A stretch of 30,000 nucleotides of DNA, taken from contig JACVTC010000071.1 of NCBI GenBank assembly GCA_016946835.1, forward strand, positions 800,001-830,000. Reading direction: 5' to 3'. This DNA comes from Neocallimastix lanati (nom. inval.). Taxonomy: Eukaryota; Neocallimastigomycota; Neocallimastigomycetes; Neocallimastigales; Neocallimastigaceae. Shown piece after piece: positions 20,432 through 30,000 of the stretch (position 1 is the first letter of the stretch; each line of letters begins with the position of its first letter). Under the pieces are notes generated by a model. That model saw only the letters and a list, made by a program, of their open reading frames with translations. It made no database searches and was not told the origin of the DNA. Position numbers and translations under genes: made by a program.

Positions 20432-21808
20432 ATGTTAAAAAAAATCATTGAACCCAAAAAACAGATTTTAAAGGAGCAACAAATATTTTCAAATAAAAGA
20501 CTATGGGTTCTTATTTATCCAATATTAGTGGAACAGGCACTGGTGTTGCTTGTTGGTATTGCTGATACACTAATTGTAAGTTATGCAGGGGAAAGTGCTA
20601 TATCTGGGGTTTCATTAATTAATCAAATTAATAATGTATTTATTGTGGTATTTATGTCGCTTGCTTCAGGTGGTGCAGTTATTGTCAGTCAATATATTGG
20701 AAGAGATGATTTAGATAAAGGAAAGTTATCATCAGGACAATTAATTATGATTTCGGGTTTACTATCTATAGGAGTAGGAGGAATTCTCTTGATTTCCAAG
20801 AAAGTATTACTCAGATTACTTTTTGGAAAAATTGAAGAGGATGTTATGATAGCTAGTATCACCTACTTAACTATTACTGTTTTATCTTTTCCTGCTTTGG
20901 CAGTATATCAAGCATGCTCTGCCATTTTTAGAAGTATGGCTAAGACAAAAATTACTATGTATGTTTCATTCTTGATGAATATTATCAATTTAGCTGGTAA
21001 TATGATTGGTGTATTTATATTAAAAGCAGGTGTAGCAGGTGTAGCCATACCTTCATTAATATCAAGATGTGTAGCCGCCCTCATTATGCTAGTGTTTTGT
21101 TTTAGCAAAAAAAATATTATCTTTGTAAAATTTAGATATATTTTCAAATTTGACCGGGATATCATTAAGCGAATACTTCATATTGCTATTCCTAATGCTA
21201 TAGAAGGAGGACTATTTGAAGCAGCTAAGGTAGCCCTTAGCAGTATTGTAGCATTATTTGGAACATCACAAATTGCAGCCAATGGGATATCACAAAATTT
21301 TTGGAATATGTCAGCACTTTTTACAAATGTCATGGGACCAGTATTTATAACAGTCATAGGACAATGTGTTGGAGCGAAGGATTATGAAGCAGCAGATTAT
21401 TATTTCCGAAAACTTTTAAGAATAAACTATACTGGAGCGATTTTTTGGAATACAGCATTCTATGGAATTACATTGTTAGTTTTACAATTATATGATTTAT
21501 CAGAAGAAACCGTTAGATTGGTTACTATTATGGTTTTCATTCATAATTTTTTCAGTATCATTTTCCATCCAAGTACATTTGCGTTAGCTTCCGGTTTAAG
21601 AGCTGCAGGAGATGTTAAATTTACTATGTATACTGGTGTTTTTGCAACATTAATTGTAAGAGTATCATTTGCTTTCATTCTTGGAGTATGGTTTAATATG
21701 GGTGTTATAGGGGTAACCTTTGCAATGGTTATTGATTGGGTAGTAAGATTTACTTTTAATATAATAAGATATAAAAGTGGAAAGTGGAAAACATTTGTAG
21801 TAATTTAA
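20432..21808 (+). CDS. MATE-family multidrug/toxic-compound exporter
   Basis: A 458-residue single-exon membrane transporter that would extrude organic cations or drugs using a Na+ or H+ gradient. Two homologous MatE halves are visible. Half 1 (about 25-225) has the first helix WVLIYPILVEQALVLLVGIA, SGGAVIVSQYIG (79-90) and FRSMAKTK (166-173). Half 2 (about 245-450) has IPNAIEGGLFE (253-263), VIGQCVGAKD (308-317) and GLRAAGDVKFTMYTG (388-402), the paired counterpart of FRSMAKTK. Twelve hydrophobic segments and the length are normal for the family. The first ATG follows A-rich leader sequence. The sequence is closer in style to bacterial NorM/DinF-type proteins than to the fungal/plant type, suggesting transfer from bacteria (inference). 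No bacterial-like operon partner is nearby. Confidence 0.9.
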   Translation: MLKKIIEPKKQILKEQQIFSNKRLWVLIYPILVEQALVLLVGIADTLIVSYAGESAISGVSLINQINNVFIVVFMSLASGGAVIVSQYIGRDDLDKGKLSSGQLIMISGLLSIGVGGILLISKKVLLRLLFGKIEEDVMIASITYLTITVLSFPALAVYQACSAIFRSMAKTKITMYVSFLMNIINLAGNMIGVFILKAGVAGVAIPSLISRCVAALIMLVFCFSKKNIIFVKFRYIFKFDRDIIKRILHIAIPNAIEGGLFEAAKVALSSIVALFGTSQIAANGISQNFWNMSALFTNVMGPVFITVIGQCVGAKDYEAADYYFRKLLRINYTGAIFWNTAFYGITLLVLQLYDLSEETVRLVTIMVFIHNFFSIIFHPSTFALASGLRAAGDVKFTMYTGVFATLIVRVSFAFILGVWFNMGVIGVTFAMVIDWVVRFTFNIIRYKSGKWKTFVVI

Positions 21809-21822
21809 TATACTAATAATGG

Positions 21823-21828
<6 letters not shown>

Positions 21829-21867
<39 letters not shown>
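21829..21867 (+). repeat. A homopolymer (39) just after the MATE stop codon
   Basis: The uninterrupted run begins 20 bp after the TAA. It may be a retroposed poly(A) tail or simply one of the many A runs here. Confidence 0.8.
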
Positions 21868-21869
<2 letters not shown>

Positions 21870-22166
21870 AAAAAAAAATAAAAATTAATAAAAAATAGAA
21901 TTAATAGGATTAAATACTAATCCTAAGGCAATTATTATTTAAATTTTATTTAGAAAAAAAGTTTCAAATATTAGAAAAATTTTCATATTATTATTCAAAA
22001 CACTATGATTAAGTAATAATTATTTTATATTATTCAAAAATGTATAATACATTAATTTACTTTCGGAATAATAAGAATTAAATTAAAAAAAAAAAAAAAA
22101 AAAGAAACATTTTAAAACATTAATGGAAAATGTATATTTCTAAATTAAATAATTTAACCAATACTA

Positions 22167-22206
<40 letters not shown>

Positions 22207-22297
22207 AATTATTATCAATTATATATTAATGATGAAACATGATATCATTGATTTATATCCTATAAATTATATAATAATATTATTAAAAGTACATCAA

Positions 22298-22363
<66 letters not shown>

Positions 22364-22642
22364 GATTATCATAAATATACTATTACAATAATTAATAGAG
22401 ATTTTTAATACTAAATTATTTTTGGAATACAATACAATAATAAAATTAAAATTTCTTTGAAGAAATAAAAGATAAATAAAATATTCAATTATCAGCCATT
22501 TATAATGAAATATTAAGTAATATTAATTAATAAAATGGATATGAATCTGTAAAATAATATCATAATACTTTTTTTAACTCCATTAAACAGAAATATATAA
22601 ATGAACTAAGTTTTTCTTTATGTTTAAGAAATTATATTTATT

Positions 22643-22690
<48 letters not shown>

Positions 22691-24120
22691 GTTAAAAATT
22701 ATATAAATCATTAACAAAGAAATAAATATAAAAAAAAAAAAAAATTAAAAATTTAATAATGAAATATAGTTAAGAATAAGAATGTTATAAAAAATATTAT
22801 ACAAAATTTATATATGATTATGTATTTAATAGATTTATATGATAACATAATAATAATTAACATATATATATTTACATTATTAACAATATCATATTTATTT
22901 ATTATTATTAATTATTAATTATTATTTATTATTTATTTATCATTATTTATTATTTTTTATTTATTATTATTAACATTGGATAACATAGATAAAAAAAATA
23001 AAAATAAAATAAAATAAAATAAATAAATAAAATAAATAAAATAAATAAATAAATAAATGAATGAATAAATATAAAGTTGATAAATAATACTAATTTTTAT
23101 TAATTTTACTATATTTATAATTATTTATATCTTTATTTTTTTTTTTGTTTCATCATATATATATAATAAAAATTAAAAAATATATACATATATGTATATA
23201 TAAATCTATAATATTAATTAAATAATTTATATCATTATGTAGAATGATGATAAGGTACCTTTTAGAAATTAACTTTATACTATTAAAGAGAGTCGATTAT
23301 ATTTATTTTATTTTCTATTTATTTACTTTTCTTTCAATAACTATTTAACTCTTTGAGCAGTTGATCCATTTTTCTACTATTTAAACTTCTTCGTAATTGT
23401 AATTTTATATTTGTACAAGATATTATTCACGCCATTTAATATATACATAATATATTTATGTTTTATAATAACAATTATAATAATTATTCAATATTTAATA
23501 AATGTTTTTGATTTTTGTTTTATTTTATTAAATTTTCTATATAAATAAAAAAAAATTAAAGCTAAATTTTAAATTTCATATTTCAGTTTATCTATTCTAT
23601 AATTCTATATTTTGATATATTAATTTCATATATATATATATATTTTTATTATTTATATTCCTCATTATAAAAATATTATATTTCATATATATATTTTTTG
23701 ATTTTATTATAATTTTACTATAAAAAAATTCTTTTATTAAAACTTCAATATAATATAAATTCAATAGCTAACAAAAAAAAAAAAAAAAAAAAATGAATAT
23801 ATATTTATTTATTATTCTAAATTTAATATATATACAAAAATAATTATATCAGCATATTTTCGCTCTAATAACATCTTTAATATATATATATATAAATATA
23901 TACGTATTACTATTATTGTTTTTTTATTATAATAAATCAAAAAATCAAATGTTAATTATAAAACAGGAGCGTTGCATTTTTACAAAATATGACTTTAAAA
24001 ATTTTAATAAATAAATTAATAAATAAATAATTTTAATAAATAATGTCAAATTATGTCAAATTATGGTAAATGTTTTTTATTATTATTATTATTCTTTTTT
24101 ATATTTATTATAAAAAAAAA
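21868..24120. other. AT-rich intergenic DNA with microsatellites, no gene seen
   Basis: Contains T32 (22170-22201), an AAT run of about 20 units (22300-22359), T42 (22645-22686), TAAAA/TAAA runs (about 23000-23056) and many TA tracts. A frame over the AAT run would give poly-Asn but starts in a T run and has no other protein content. The patch 23240-23440 has slightly more G/C, and its minus strand contains ATGGATCAACTGCTCAAAGA, but no extended frame. Confidence 0.6.
23963..24000 (-). repeat. Dispersed motif, minus-strand member
   Basis: Reverse complement reads AAAGTCA, a gap, then AAAAATGCAACGC. It matches the 14491-14520 member at both ends (AAAGTCAAG...AAATGCAACAC) but lacks the TTCCG in the middle. 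Confidence 0.45.
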
Positions 24121-24124
24121 AAAA

Positions 24125-25291
24125 ATAAATAAAATAAAATAAAATAAAATAAAATAAAATAAAATAAAATAAAATAAAATAAAATAAAATAAAATAAAAT
24201 AAAATAAAATAAAATAAAATAAAATAAAATAAAATAAAATAAAATAAAATAAAATAAAATAAAATAAAATAAAATAAAATAAAATAAAATAAAATAAAAT
24301 AAAATAAAATAAAATAAAATAAAATAAAATAAAATAAAATAAAATAAAATAAAATAAATAGTAGAAATATGAATATAAAGTACAGATTGAATAAAATAAA
24401 ATAAAATAAAATAAAATAAAATAAAATAAATAGTAGAAATATGAATATAAAGTACAGATTGAATAAAATAAAATAAAATAAAATAAAATAAAATAAAATA
24501 AATAGTAGAAATATGAATATAAAGTACAGATTGAATAAAATAAAATAAAATAAATAGTAGAAATATGAATATAAAGTACAGATTGAATAAAATAAAATAA
24601 AATAAAATAAATAATAGAAATATGAATATAAAGTACAGATTGAATAAAATAAAATAAAATAAAATAAAATAAAATAAAATAAAATAAAATAAAATAAAAT
24701 AAAATAAAATAAAATAAAATAAAATAAAATAAAATAAATAGTAGAAATATGAATATAAAGTACAGATTGAATAAAATAAAATAAAATAAAATAAATAGTA
24801 GAAATATGAATATAAAGTACAGATTGAATAAAATAAAATAAAATAAAATAAATAGTAGAAATGTGAATATAAAGTACAGATTGAATAAAATAAAATAAAA
24901 TAAAATAAATAGTAGAAATGTGAATATAAAGTACAGATTGAATAAAATAAAATAAAATAAAATAAAATAAAATAAAATAAAATAAAATAAAATAAAATAA
25001 AATAAAATAAAATAAAATAAAATAAATAGTAGAAATGTGAATATAAAGTACAGATTGAATAAAATAAAATAAAATAAAATAAAATAAAATAAAATAAATA
25101 GTAGAAATATGAATATAAAGTACAGATTGAATAAAATAAAATAAAATAAAATAAATAATAGAAATATGAATATAAAGTACAGATTGAATAAAATAAAATA
25201 AAATAAAATAAAATAAAATAAAATAAAATAAAATAAAATAAAATAAAATAAAATAAAATAAAATAAAATAAAATAAAATAAAATAAATAGT
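24125..25291 (-). repeat. 57-bp minisatellite in AAAAT pentamers (array 2)
   Basis: Twelve units with the core GTAGAAATATGAATATAAAG plus TACAGATTG, at about 24361, 24433, 24505, 24557, 24614, 24741, 24798, 24855, 24912, 25029, 25101 and 25158, and a truncated one at 25289. Between cores lie AAAAT pentamers; distances are 57 bp plus or minus multiples of 5. A pentamer-only block of about 230 bp precedes the first unit. Read on the minus strand each unit begins CAATCTGTACTTTATATTCA, homologous to array 1 at 12 kb in the opposite orientation. Core variants (ATATG versus ATGTG, GTAG versus ATAG) occur in neighbouring runs, as expected from local duplication. Confidence 0.95.
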
Positions 25292-26390
25292 AGAATTATT
25301 TAAAAATAAAGTATTATTTAAAAAAAAATAAAATATTTTTGAAATTTTCAATATATATATATTTAAAAAAAATAATTTTGAAAATTTCATTATATATATT
25401 TAAAAAAAAATAAAATATTCCTTAAATCTATAAAAAATATTTAAAATAAAAATTTAAAAATTAAAATTTCTTCTATATCTTTAGAATTATATAAAAAAAA
25501 TATTATTTAAATATTCTTAAAATAATAATAATAATAAAAAAAATCTTTAAAAAAATTAATCCTTTTATTAATATAAAAATTAAAATTAAAAGTTTTATAA
25601 AATCTTTAAATATATAAATAAAATATTTTTTAACTTTCATGTATATTAATTTTATAGTATTTATAAAATCAACAATATAAAAGATATTAATAAAAATATT
25701 TAATAATTTTATTTTATTTATTTTTTTTATATTAACATTTTAATAGAAAATTTTTGTTTTATAGTATAAAAGTTGTTCATAAAATAAAAAAAAAAATAAA
25801 AATATTTAATAGAAAATTTGTTTTATAGTATTCATAAAATTGATGATATGGATAAAAATGATATTAATAAAACTAATAATAAAATAATCATTTAGAAATA
25901 TTTAATGATAAATATTTAAATAAATATATTTAATTATATATGCTATGTTTAAAAATCTTTTAAATAAACATTTATTTAATAAAATTAAAATTTAAAATAA
26001 GAAAAAATTTTTTCATTATTTGTTATAAATGATAAGTTATTTATTATTTTTTTATTTATAATGAATAAATTAGTTTTAATTATTTATTTTTTATTTTACT
26101 TTTTATGTTTTTTTTTCTTATTATAAAGTGATTTTAAGAAAATATTTTATTTTTTATATATTAGAAAATAAAAAATTAATATAATTATTTATTATTTATA
26201 TTTAATTATTTATTATTTATTTTTACTATTTAAATTTAATTATTTATTATAAATAAATATATATTAAATTATTCAGACTTTTTTTATTACAAAGTAATTA
26301 AGAAAATATTTAAAACATTTATTTTTTAATAACACAATTTTTATTTATTTATTTATAATTGTATTAAAAAATATTTAAAAATTTATGAGT
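25292..26390. other. AT-rich intergenic DNA with imperfect repeats, no gene seen
   Basis: Imperfectly repeated blocks include the word TTTTATAGTAT with following A/T sequence near 25653, 25759 and 25823, and ATTATTTATTATTTAT words near 26180-26245. No gene. Confidence 0.5.
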
Positions 26391-26399
26391 CGATTTACA

Positions 26400-27000
26400 A
26401 GACTAAACGTCACATTGCGAAATGCAACTTTATGAAATACACCACATCCTATAAAACTAATAACTTTTCTTTATATTTATAAAAAGCTCGGGAGAGCGCG
26501 TTTCGGAACCGCACGTGAATATATTTAAGCCACATGTTTTTTGAGATGGCGTATTATATATAAATTTTTTTATATAAATAAATAATTAAATAATAATTAA
26601 ATAAATATTTTATTTTATAATAATTTCATAATTTAATATATATTTGATAATAAAAAATAAAAAAAAAAATAAAAAAAATTAAAAAAAAAAACAAATAAAA
26701 AAAATAAAAAAAATTAAAAAAAAATAAAGAAATAAAAAAATAAAAAGATTAAAAAAATAAAATACAAAAAAAATAAAATAAAATATTTTCATATTTATTT
26801 ATATTTATATATCACATTTTAAATATTTTTAATAATTATTTTTTCAAAGAAATTATATGTGCTATTTTATTTTAATTTTTTAAATATTATATTCATAAAC
26901 AAAAAATTTATAAAAAATAATATAAGCCACATTCCGAAATGAAATTTTATCTAAAGATTTTTAAAGCCACATTCCGAAACGCACCACCCTCAAAAAGCTT
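26400..27000. repeat. Cluster of the TTCCGAAATGCAAC-type dispersed motif
   Basis: Members: CACATTGCGAAATGCAACT (26411-26429); inverted GCGCGTTTCGGAACC (26497-26510, i.e. GGTTCCGAAACGCGC on the minus strand); AAGCCACATG (26527-26536); GCCACATTCCGAAATG (26926-26941); GCCACATTCCGAAACGCACC (26966-26985). The last two lie exactly 40 bp apart. Near 26485 the GCTCGGGAGAGC word can form a 4-bp stem with a GNRA-type loop. These are the only G/C-rich words in several kb. Role unknown. Confidence 0.6.
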
Positions 27001-28552
27001 ATTTATGTTCATATGACTTTTTAATTTATGGATATACTTTACTTAAATTATTTAGTTATTTAATCTATTCATAAATTTATTTTTTACTATTTTACTTTTT
27101 ATGTAAAAAATAAATTTATTTATTTGTTAATGTTCATATGAGTCATAAATTTAAATTTATTATTGGTATAATTAATTAAATTTAAAAACTAAAATATATT
27201 AAAAAAAATAAAACAAAAAATAAAAAAACAAGAAACAAGAAACATACAAACAAACAAATAAAAATAAAAAAATAAAAAAAAAAAAAAAAAATCCTATTGA
27301 ATTTTATTTAATAATTAATAATATTTATTATAAATATATTTATTTAAATTTTAAAATTTAAAATATTTACCGTTATATATAATGATAAAAAAATTATTTT
27401 ATATATTGTACGTTGTACTATAAAACAAATTTTAGTTATGATAGGTAATAATTAAAATAATAATTAGAGTAACTGAATTATAATAAAAATGCATATAATA
27501 AAATATTTATAAAAATCCTCTACATAGTATTACACTAAATACTTTAAATTATTTAGAATAATATTGAAACGATTAAATAGAAATGGAGAAAGGATAATTC
27601 AATTAGTATACATTATAAATAGGAATTTCATATATAAGTAATATATATTTATTACTTAAATATGAAATTATATAATGAAATTAAAAAATTGATAATAAAA
27701 TTATAAAATCCGAAAGAATAAATTAGTATATATTAAGGTTAAATAATAATGATATTTACGATTATATTAACAAAAAAAATTCTATATAAATTTTTATATA
27801 TTTTATTTTAATATTAATAATAAAAAAAAAAGGAAATTTAATTATTTTATTTTTTTTATTGAGTTGTTTGTTGGTTTAAAAGATGAAAGATGACTTTTTT
27901 TTTTTATCTTTTTATATTTTAATCATTCTGAATATTTTATTCTCCTTTTTAGTTAATTAATAATATCTTTAATATATATTTTAAAACTTTAAATATTATT
28001 AAAATTTAAATTATGTATTAAAAATATGGAAATTTTTTTAATTATACTAAAAGTTAGTAGATTGAAATAATATTAAATAAAGTTCATAATATAATTATTT
28101 TAAGTAGTTTAAAACAATAATTTTATTACTTATAAAAAAGATTTAAAAATAAAAAAAAAAAATAAATAAAAAAAAAAATAAATTTCAAACAAAAAATTTG
28201 AAATTTGACCGCTTTAAAAAATCATATTTGTTTTATAATTTTATTTTATATTTATATTAAAGTTTTATTCTTTTTACTTTTTAGATTTGACAAATAATTA
28301 ATAATTTTTTTAATTAAAACAAAAAAAAAAAAAATTTTTTTAAATGAAATTGTAAGGATTTACATGTATGAACATATTAAAATATTAAATAATAAAAAAT
28401 AAAATTATTAGAATTTGTAAATGAATCCAAAATAATTGGTAATTCAAAAATTTTAAAATATTAACAAATTAAAAATTTTATATATAATTATATTTATACT
28501 AATAAATTTAATGAATAATATTAAAAATAATACTTATAATAATATTTATAAT
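27001..28552. other. AT-rich intergenic DNA, no gene seen
   Basis: Contains A-rich runs near 27210-27290 and 28145-28190 and imperfectly repeated A/T words near 27595-27760. No coding or RNA gene pattern. Confidence 0.5.
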
Positions 28553-28808
28553 AATTTATATATATAAATAAAAAAAGATATAAATACCTCTATTTTTTAC
28601 GTGGAAATATAAATAAAAAAATTTATTTATTAATTTTCATTTTTATTTCATACTTTTAATTTCAATATATATTTGATATTAATTTATATATATAAATAAA
28701 AAAAGATATAAATACCTCTATTTTTTACGTGGAAATATAAATAAAAAAATTTATTTATTAATTTTCATTTTTATTTCATACTTTTAATTTCAATATATAT
28801 TTGATATT
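28553..28808 (+). repeat. Perfect 128-bp tandem duplication upstream of the GH26 gene
   Basis: Two copies (28553-28680 and 28681-28808) are identical by eye over all 128 bp. Each contains TTTTTTACGTGGAAAT, the only G/C-containing core in the unit, with an ACGTG word of the kind bound by bZIP/bHLH factors. The duplication ends 105 bp before the ATG and probably lies in the promoter or 5' leader, so it may double a regulatory site. Confidence 0.9.
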
Positions 28809-28913
28809 AAGATTTCATATCTTTTTTATAAAAAAAGAAATAAACAACAAATAAAATAAAAAAAAAATAAAAAAAATAAAAATAAAAGACTAATAAAAAT
28901 TTAAATATAAATA

Positions 28914-30000
28914 ATGATGATGAAATTATTAAACATCATAGCAGTTACAAGTTTATTCTTTGCTGGTGCCACTGCAAATTGTTCCAATACTGAATATGGT
29001 TGCTGCTCTCCAGGTAATAATGAAGTAAGATACGTTGATAATAGTGGTAATTGGGGTATAGAAAATGGAAATTGGTGTTTCATGCAACCAGAAGGATCTA
29101 ATAATCAAGTTCAAGCACAAATTAATAATACTTCCAATTCATTAGTTGTTAGTGGAAATACTTTTGATTCTATGTTCTTTGGGGCTTGGGTTGGAGGAAA
29201 AGACGTTAAGCAACCTACAGCTCAAAATATTGCAGCTTTCCAAGCTTTACAAGAAAGACATTTAGATGTTGTTCATTTATTTGTCATATGGCAATATAAT
29301 GATTGGAATTGGGCACGTGAATACCTTCAAATTGCTAAGGAAAATGGTTCTATTACTATGATTTCTTGGATGCCTACTCCTCATACAGCTCAAAATATTC
29401 TTGATGGTGCAGCCGACGACTACATTAAAACTTTTGCTAATGGAGTCAAAGAATTTGGTGATGAAATTTGGCTTCGTCCTCTTCATGAATCCAATGGAGA
29501 CTGGTACACTTGGGGTACTGGTAAAGACAGTGTCAACAATGCCGAAGATAAGGTTGCCGGTGCTTACCGTCACATTGTAGATATTTTCCGTGGTTTAGGT
29601 GTGAATAATGTAAAATGGATCTGGACAACCAATTGCAGTAATTCTGGTTCAAGTACTTTTAGAGGTTCATATCCAGGAGACGAATATGTAGACTATATTT
29701 CTATCGATGGTTACAATTGGGGTACTGCTCAAAGTTGGTCTAGTTGGAGTTCCTTTGAAGAGGTATTTACACCTTCCTATCAAGCAATTTCTCAATTCAA
29801 TAAGCCTATGTTCCTTGCTGAATTTTCTTCTTCAGAATTAGGAGGTGATAAAGCTGGTTGGATTACAGATATGTTCCGTGTTCTTCCAGAAAAATTCCCA
29901 AAAATTGTAGGTCTTGTATGGTTCAGTGAAAGTAAGCCGGATAATGAAGGTGACTGGGCTCTTGATTCCTCTCCAGCTGCTGTTGAAGCTTGGAAGAAGG
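28914..30000 (+). CDS. Dockerin-bearing GH26 glycoside hydrolase (probable beta-mannanase), 3' end beyond window
   Basis: Secreted cellulosomal enzyme; 362 residues visible and still open at the edge. Residues 1-21 are a signal peptide. Residues about 22-58 form a fungal dockerin (CBM10-type): NCSNTEYGCCSPG, then NWGIENGNWCFM, with Cys 23, 30, 31 and 55. This domain binds the fungal scaffoldin. The GH26 barrel follows: FFGAWVGGKDVKQP (88-101), then RPLHESNGDWYTWG (188-201) with acid/base Glu192, and FLAEFSSSE (300-308) with nucleophile Glu303. GH26 is mostly endo-beta-1,4-mannanase, though some members cleave mixed-linkage glucan or xylan, so substrate is not certain. Three ATGs in a row open the frame; the first is used. 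Codon choice is richer in G/C than the flanks. Fungal GH26 genes of this kind are usually thought to come from rumen bacteria, with the dockerin added later. Confidence 0.92.
   Translation, partial: MMMKLLNIIAVTSLFFAGATANCSNTEYGCCSPGNNEVRYVDNSGNWGIENGNWCFMQPEGSNNQVQAQINNTSNSLVVSGNTFDSMFFGAWVGGKDVKQPTAQNIAAFQALQERHLDVVHLFVIWQYNDWNWAREYLQIAKENGSITMISWMPTPHTAQNILDGAADDYIKTFANGVKEFGDEIWLRPLHESNGDWYTWGTGKDSVNNAEDKVAGAYRHIVDIFRGLGVNNVKWIWTTNCSNSGSSTFRGSYPGDEYVDYISIDGYNWGTAQSWSSWSSFEEVFTPSYQAISQFNKPMFLAEFSSSELGGDKAGWITDMFRVLPEKFPKIVGLVWFSESKPDNEGDWALDSSPAAVEAWKK

Noticed and set aside
20908-21165. 85-codon minus-strand frame inside the MATE gene
   Set aside because: Antisense shadow; the MATE motifs are clear on the plus strand.
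22130-22408. 92-codon frame with poly-Phe and poly-Asn
   Set aside because: Made of a T homopolymer and an AAT microsatellite, with no codons of ordinary protein character.
24361-25200. CRISPR-like look of array 2 (regular repeats with spacers)
   Set aside because: The spacers are simple AAAAT pentamers, not unique sequence, and the genome is eukaryotic. It is a minisatellite.
24089-25390. 433-codon minus-strand frame
   Set aside because: Translation of the AAAAT minisatellite; periodic Phe/Ile/Leu/Tyr/Ser with no domain.
28901-29573. Minus-strand frames within the GH26 gene
   Set aside because: Antisense to a strongly supported GH26 coding sequence with catalytic motifs.

Overview
The window is nuclear DNA of a fungus, most probably an anaerobic gut fungus (Neocallimastigomycota). 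The intergenic DNA is extremely AT-rich, with long A/T homopolymers and pentamer, tetramer and AAT microsatellites. The genes are sparse, with short spliceosomal introns (donor GTAAGT-like, acceptor TAG). The last gene encodes a secreted GH26 glycoside hydrolase with an N-terminal fungal dockerin (CBM10-type fold), a module typical of the cellulosomes of this phylum. Genus cannot be decided from the sequence.

Layout. 104-1307 (minus): 5' half of a type I metacaspase with a Gln/Pro/Tyr-rich prodomain; three exons are visible and the catalytic core runs off the left edge. 1308-5190: mostly AT-rich DNA with a possible ankyrin remnant and several microsatellites. 5190-7060: gene debris, comprising one copy of a dispersed coding-derived repeat (copy A), a ~370 bp AAT microsatellite, an unidentified broken coding segment and a decayed ankyrin-repeat pseudogene. 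7716-10215 (minus): an intact two-exon gene for a class C-type GPCR whose extracellular part is a bacterial-type solute-binding protein. 11099-11668 (minus): a tentative small two-exon gene. 12050-12720: a 56-bp minisatellite embedded in TTTTA pentamers. 13010-14400: an unusual, less AT-extreme non-coding region full of degenerate repeats, ending in a GC-richer island. 16887-17840 (plus): single-exon flavin-dependent nitronate monooxygenase-like protein. 18645-19140: copy B of the dispersed repeat, inverted relative to copy A. 20432-21808 (plus): single-exon MATE-family transporter of bacterial type. 24120-25300: a second minisatellite, related to the one at 12 kb but in the opposite orientation. 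26400-27000: a cluster of a short dispersed motif related to TTCCGAAATGCAAC. 28553-28808: a perfect 128-bp tandem duplication just upstream of the GH26 gene (28914 to beyond the right edge).

There is no operon logic: genes are separated by one to several kb and each has its own promoter. The functional themes are sensing (solute-binding GPCR), polysaccharide breakdown outside the cell (dockerin-GH26), export (MATE), flavin oxidoreduction (nitronate monooxygenase-like) and cell-death or protein-quality proteolysis (metacaspase). The three plus-strand genes are intron-free over the sequence seen and resemble bacterial families, which is consistent with acquisition from rumen bacteria; that is inference. 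The most unusual non-gene signals are the two mutually inverted repeat families, the 13-14.4 kb region, the TTCCGAAATGCAAC family and the duplicated GH26 upstream region.
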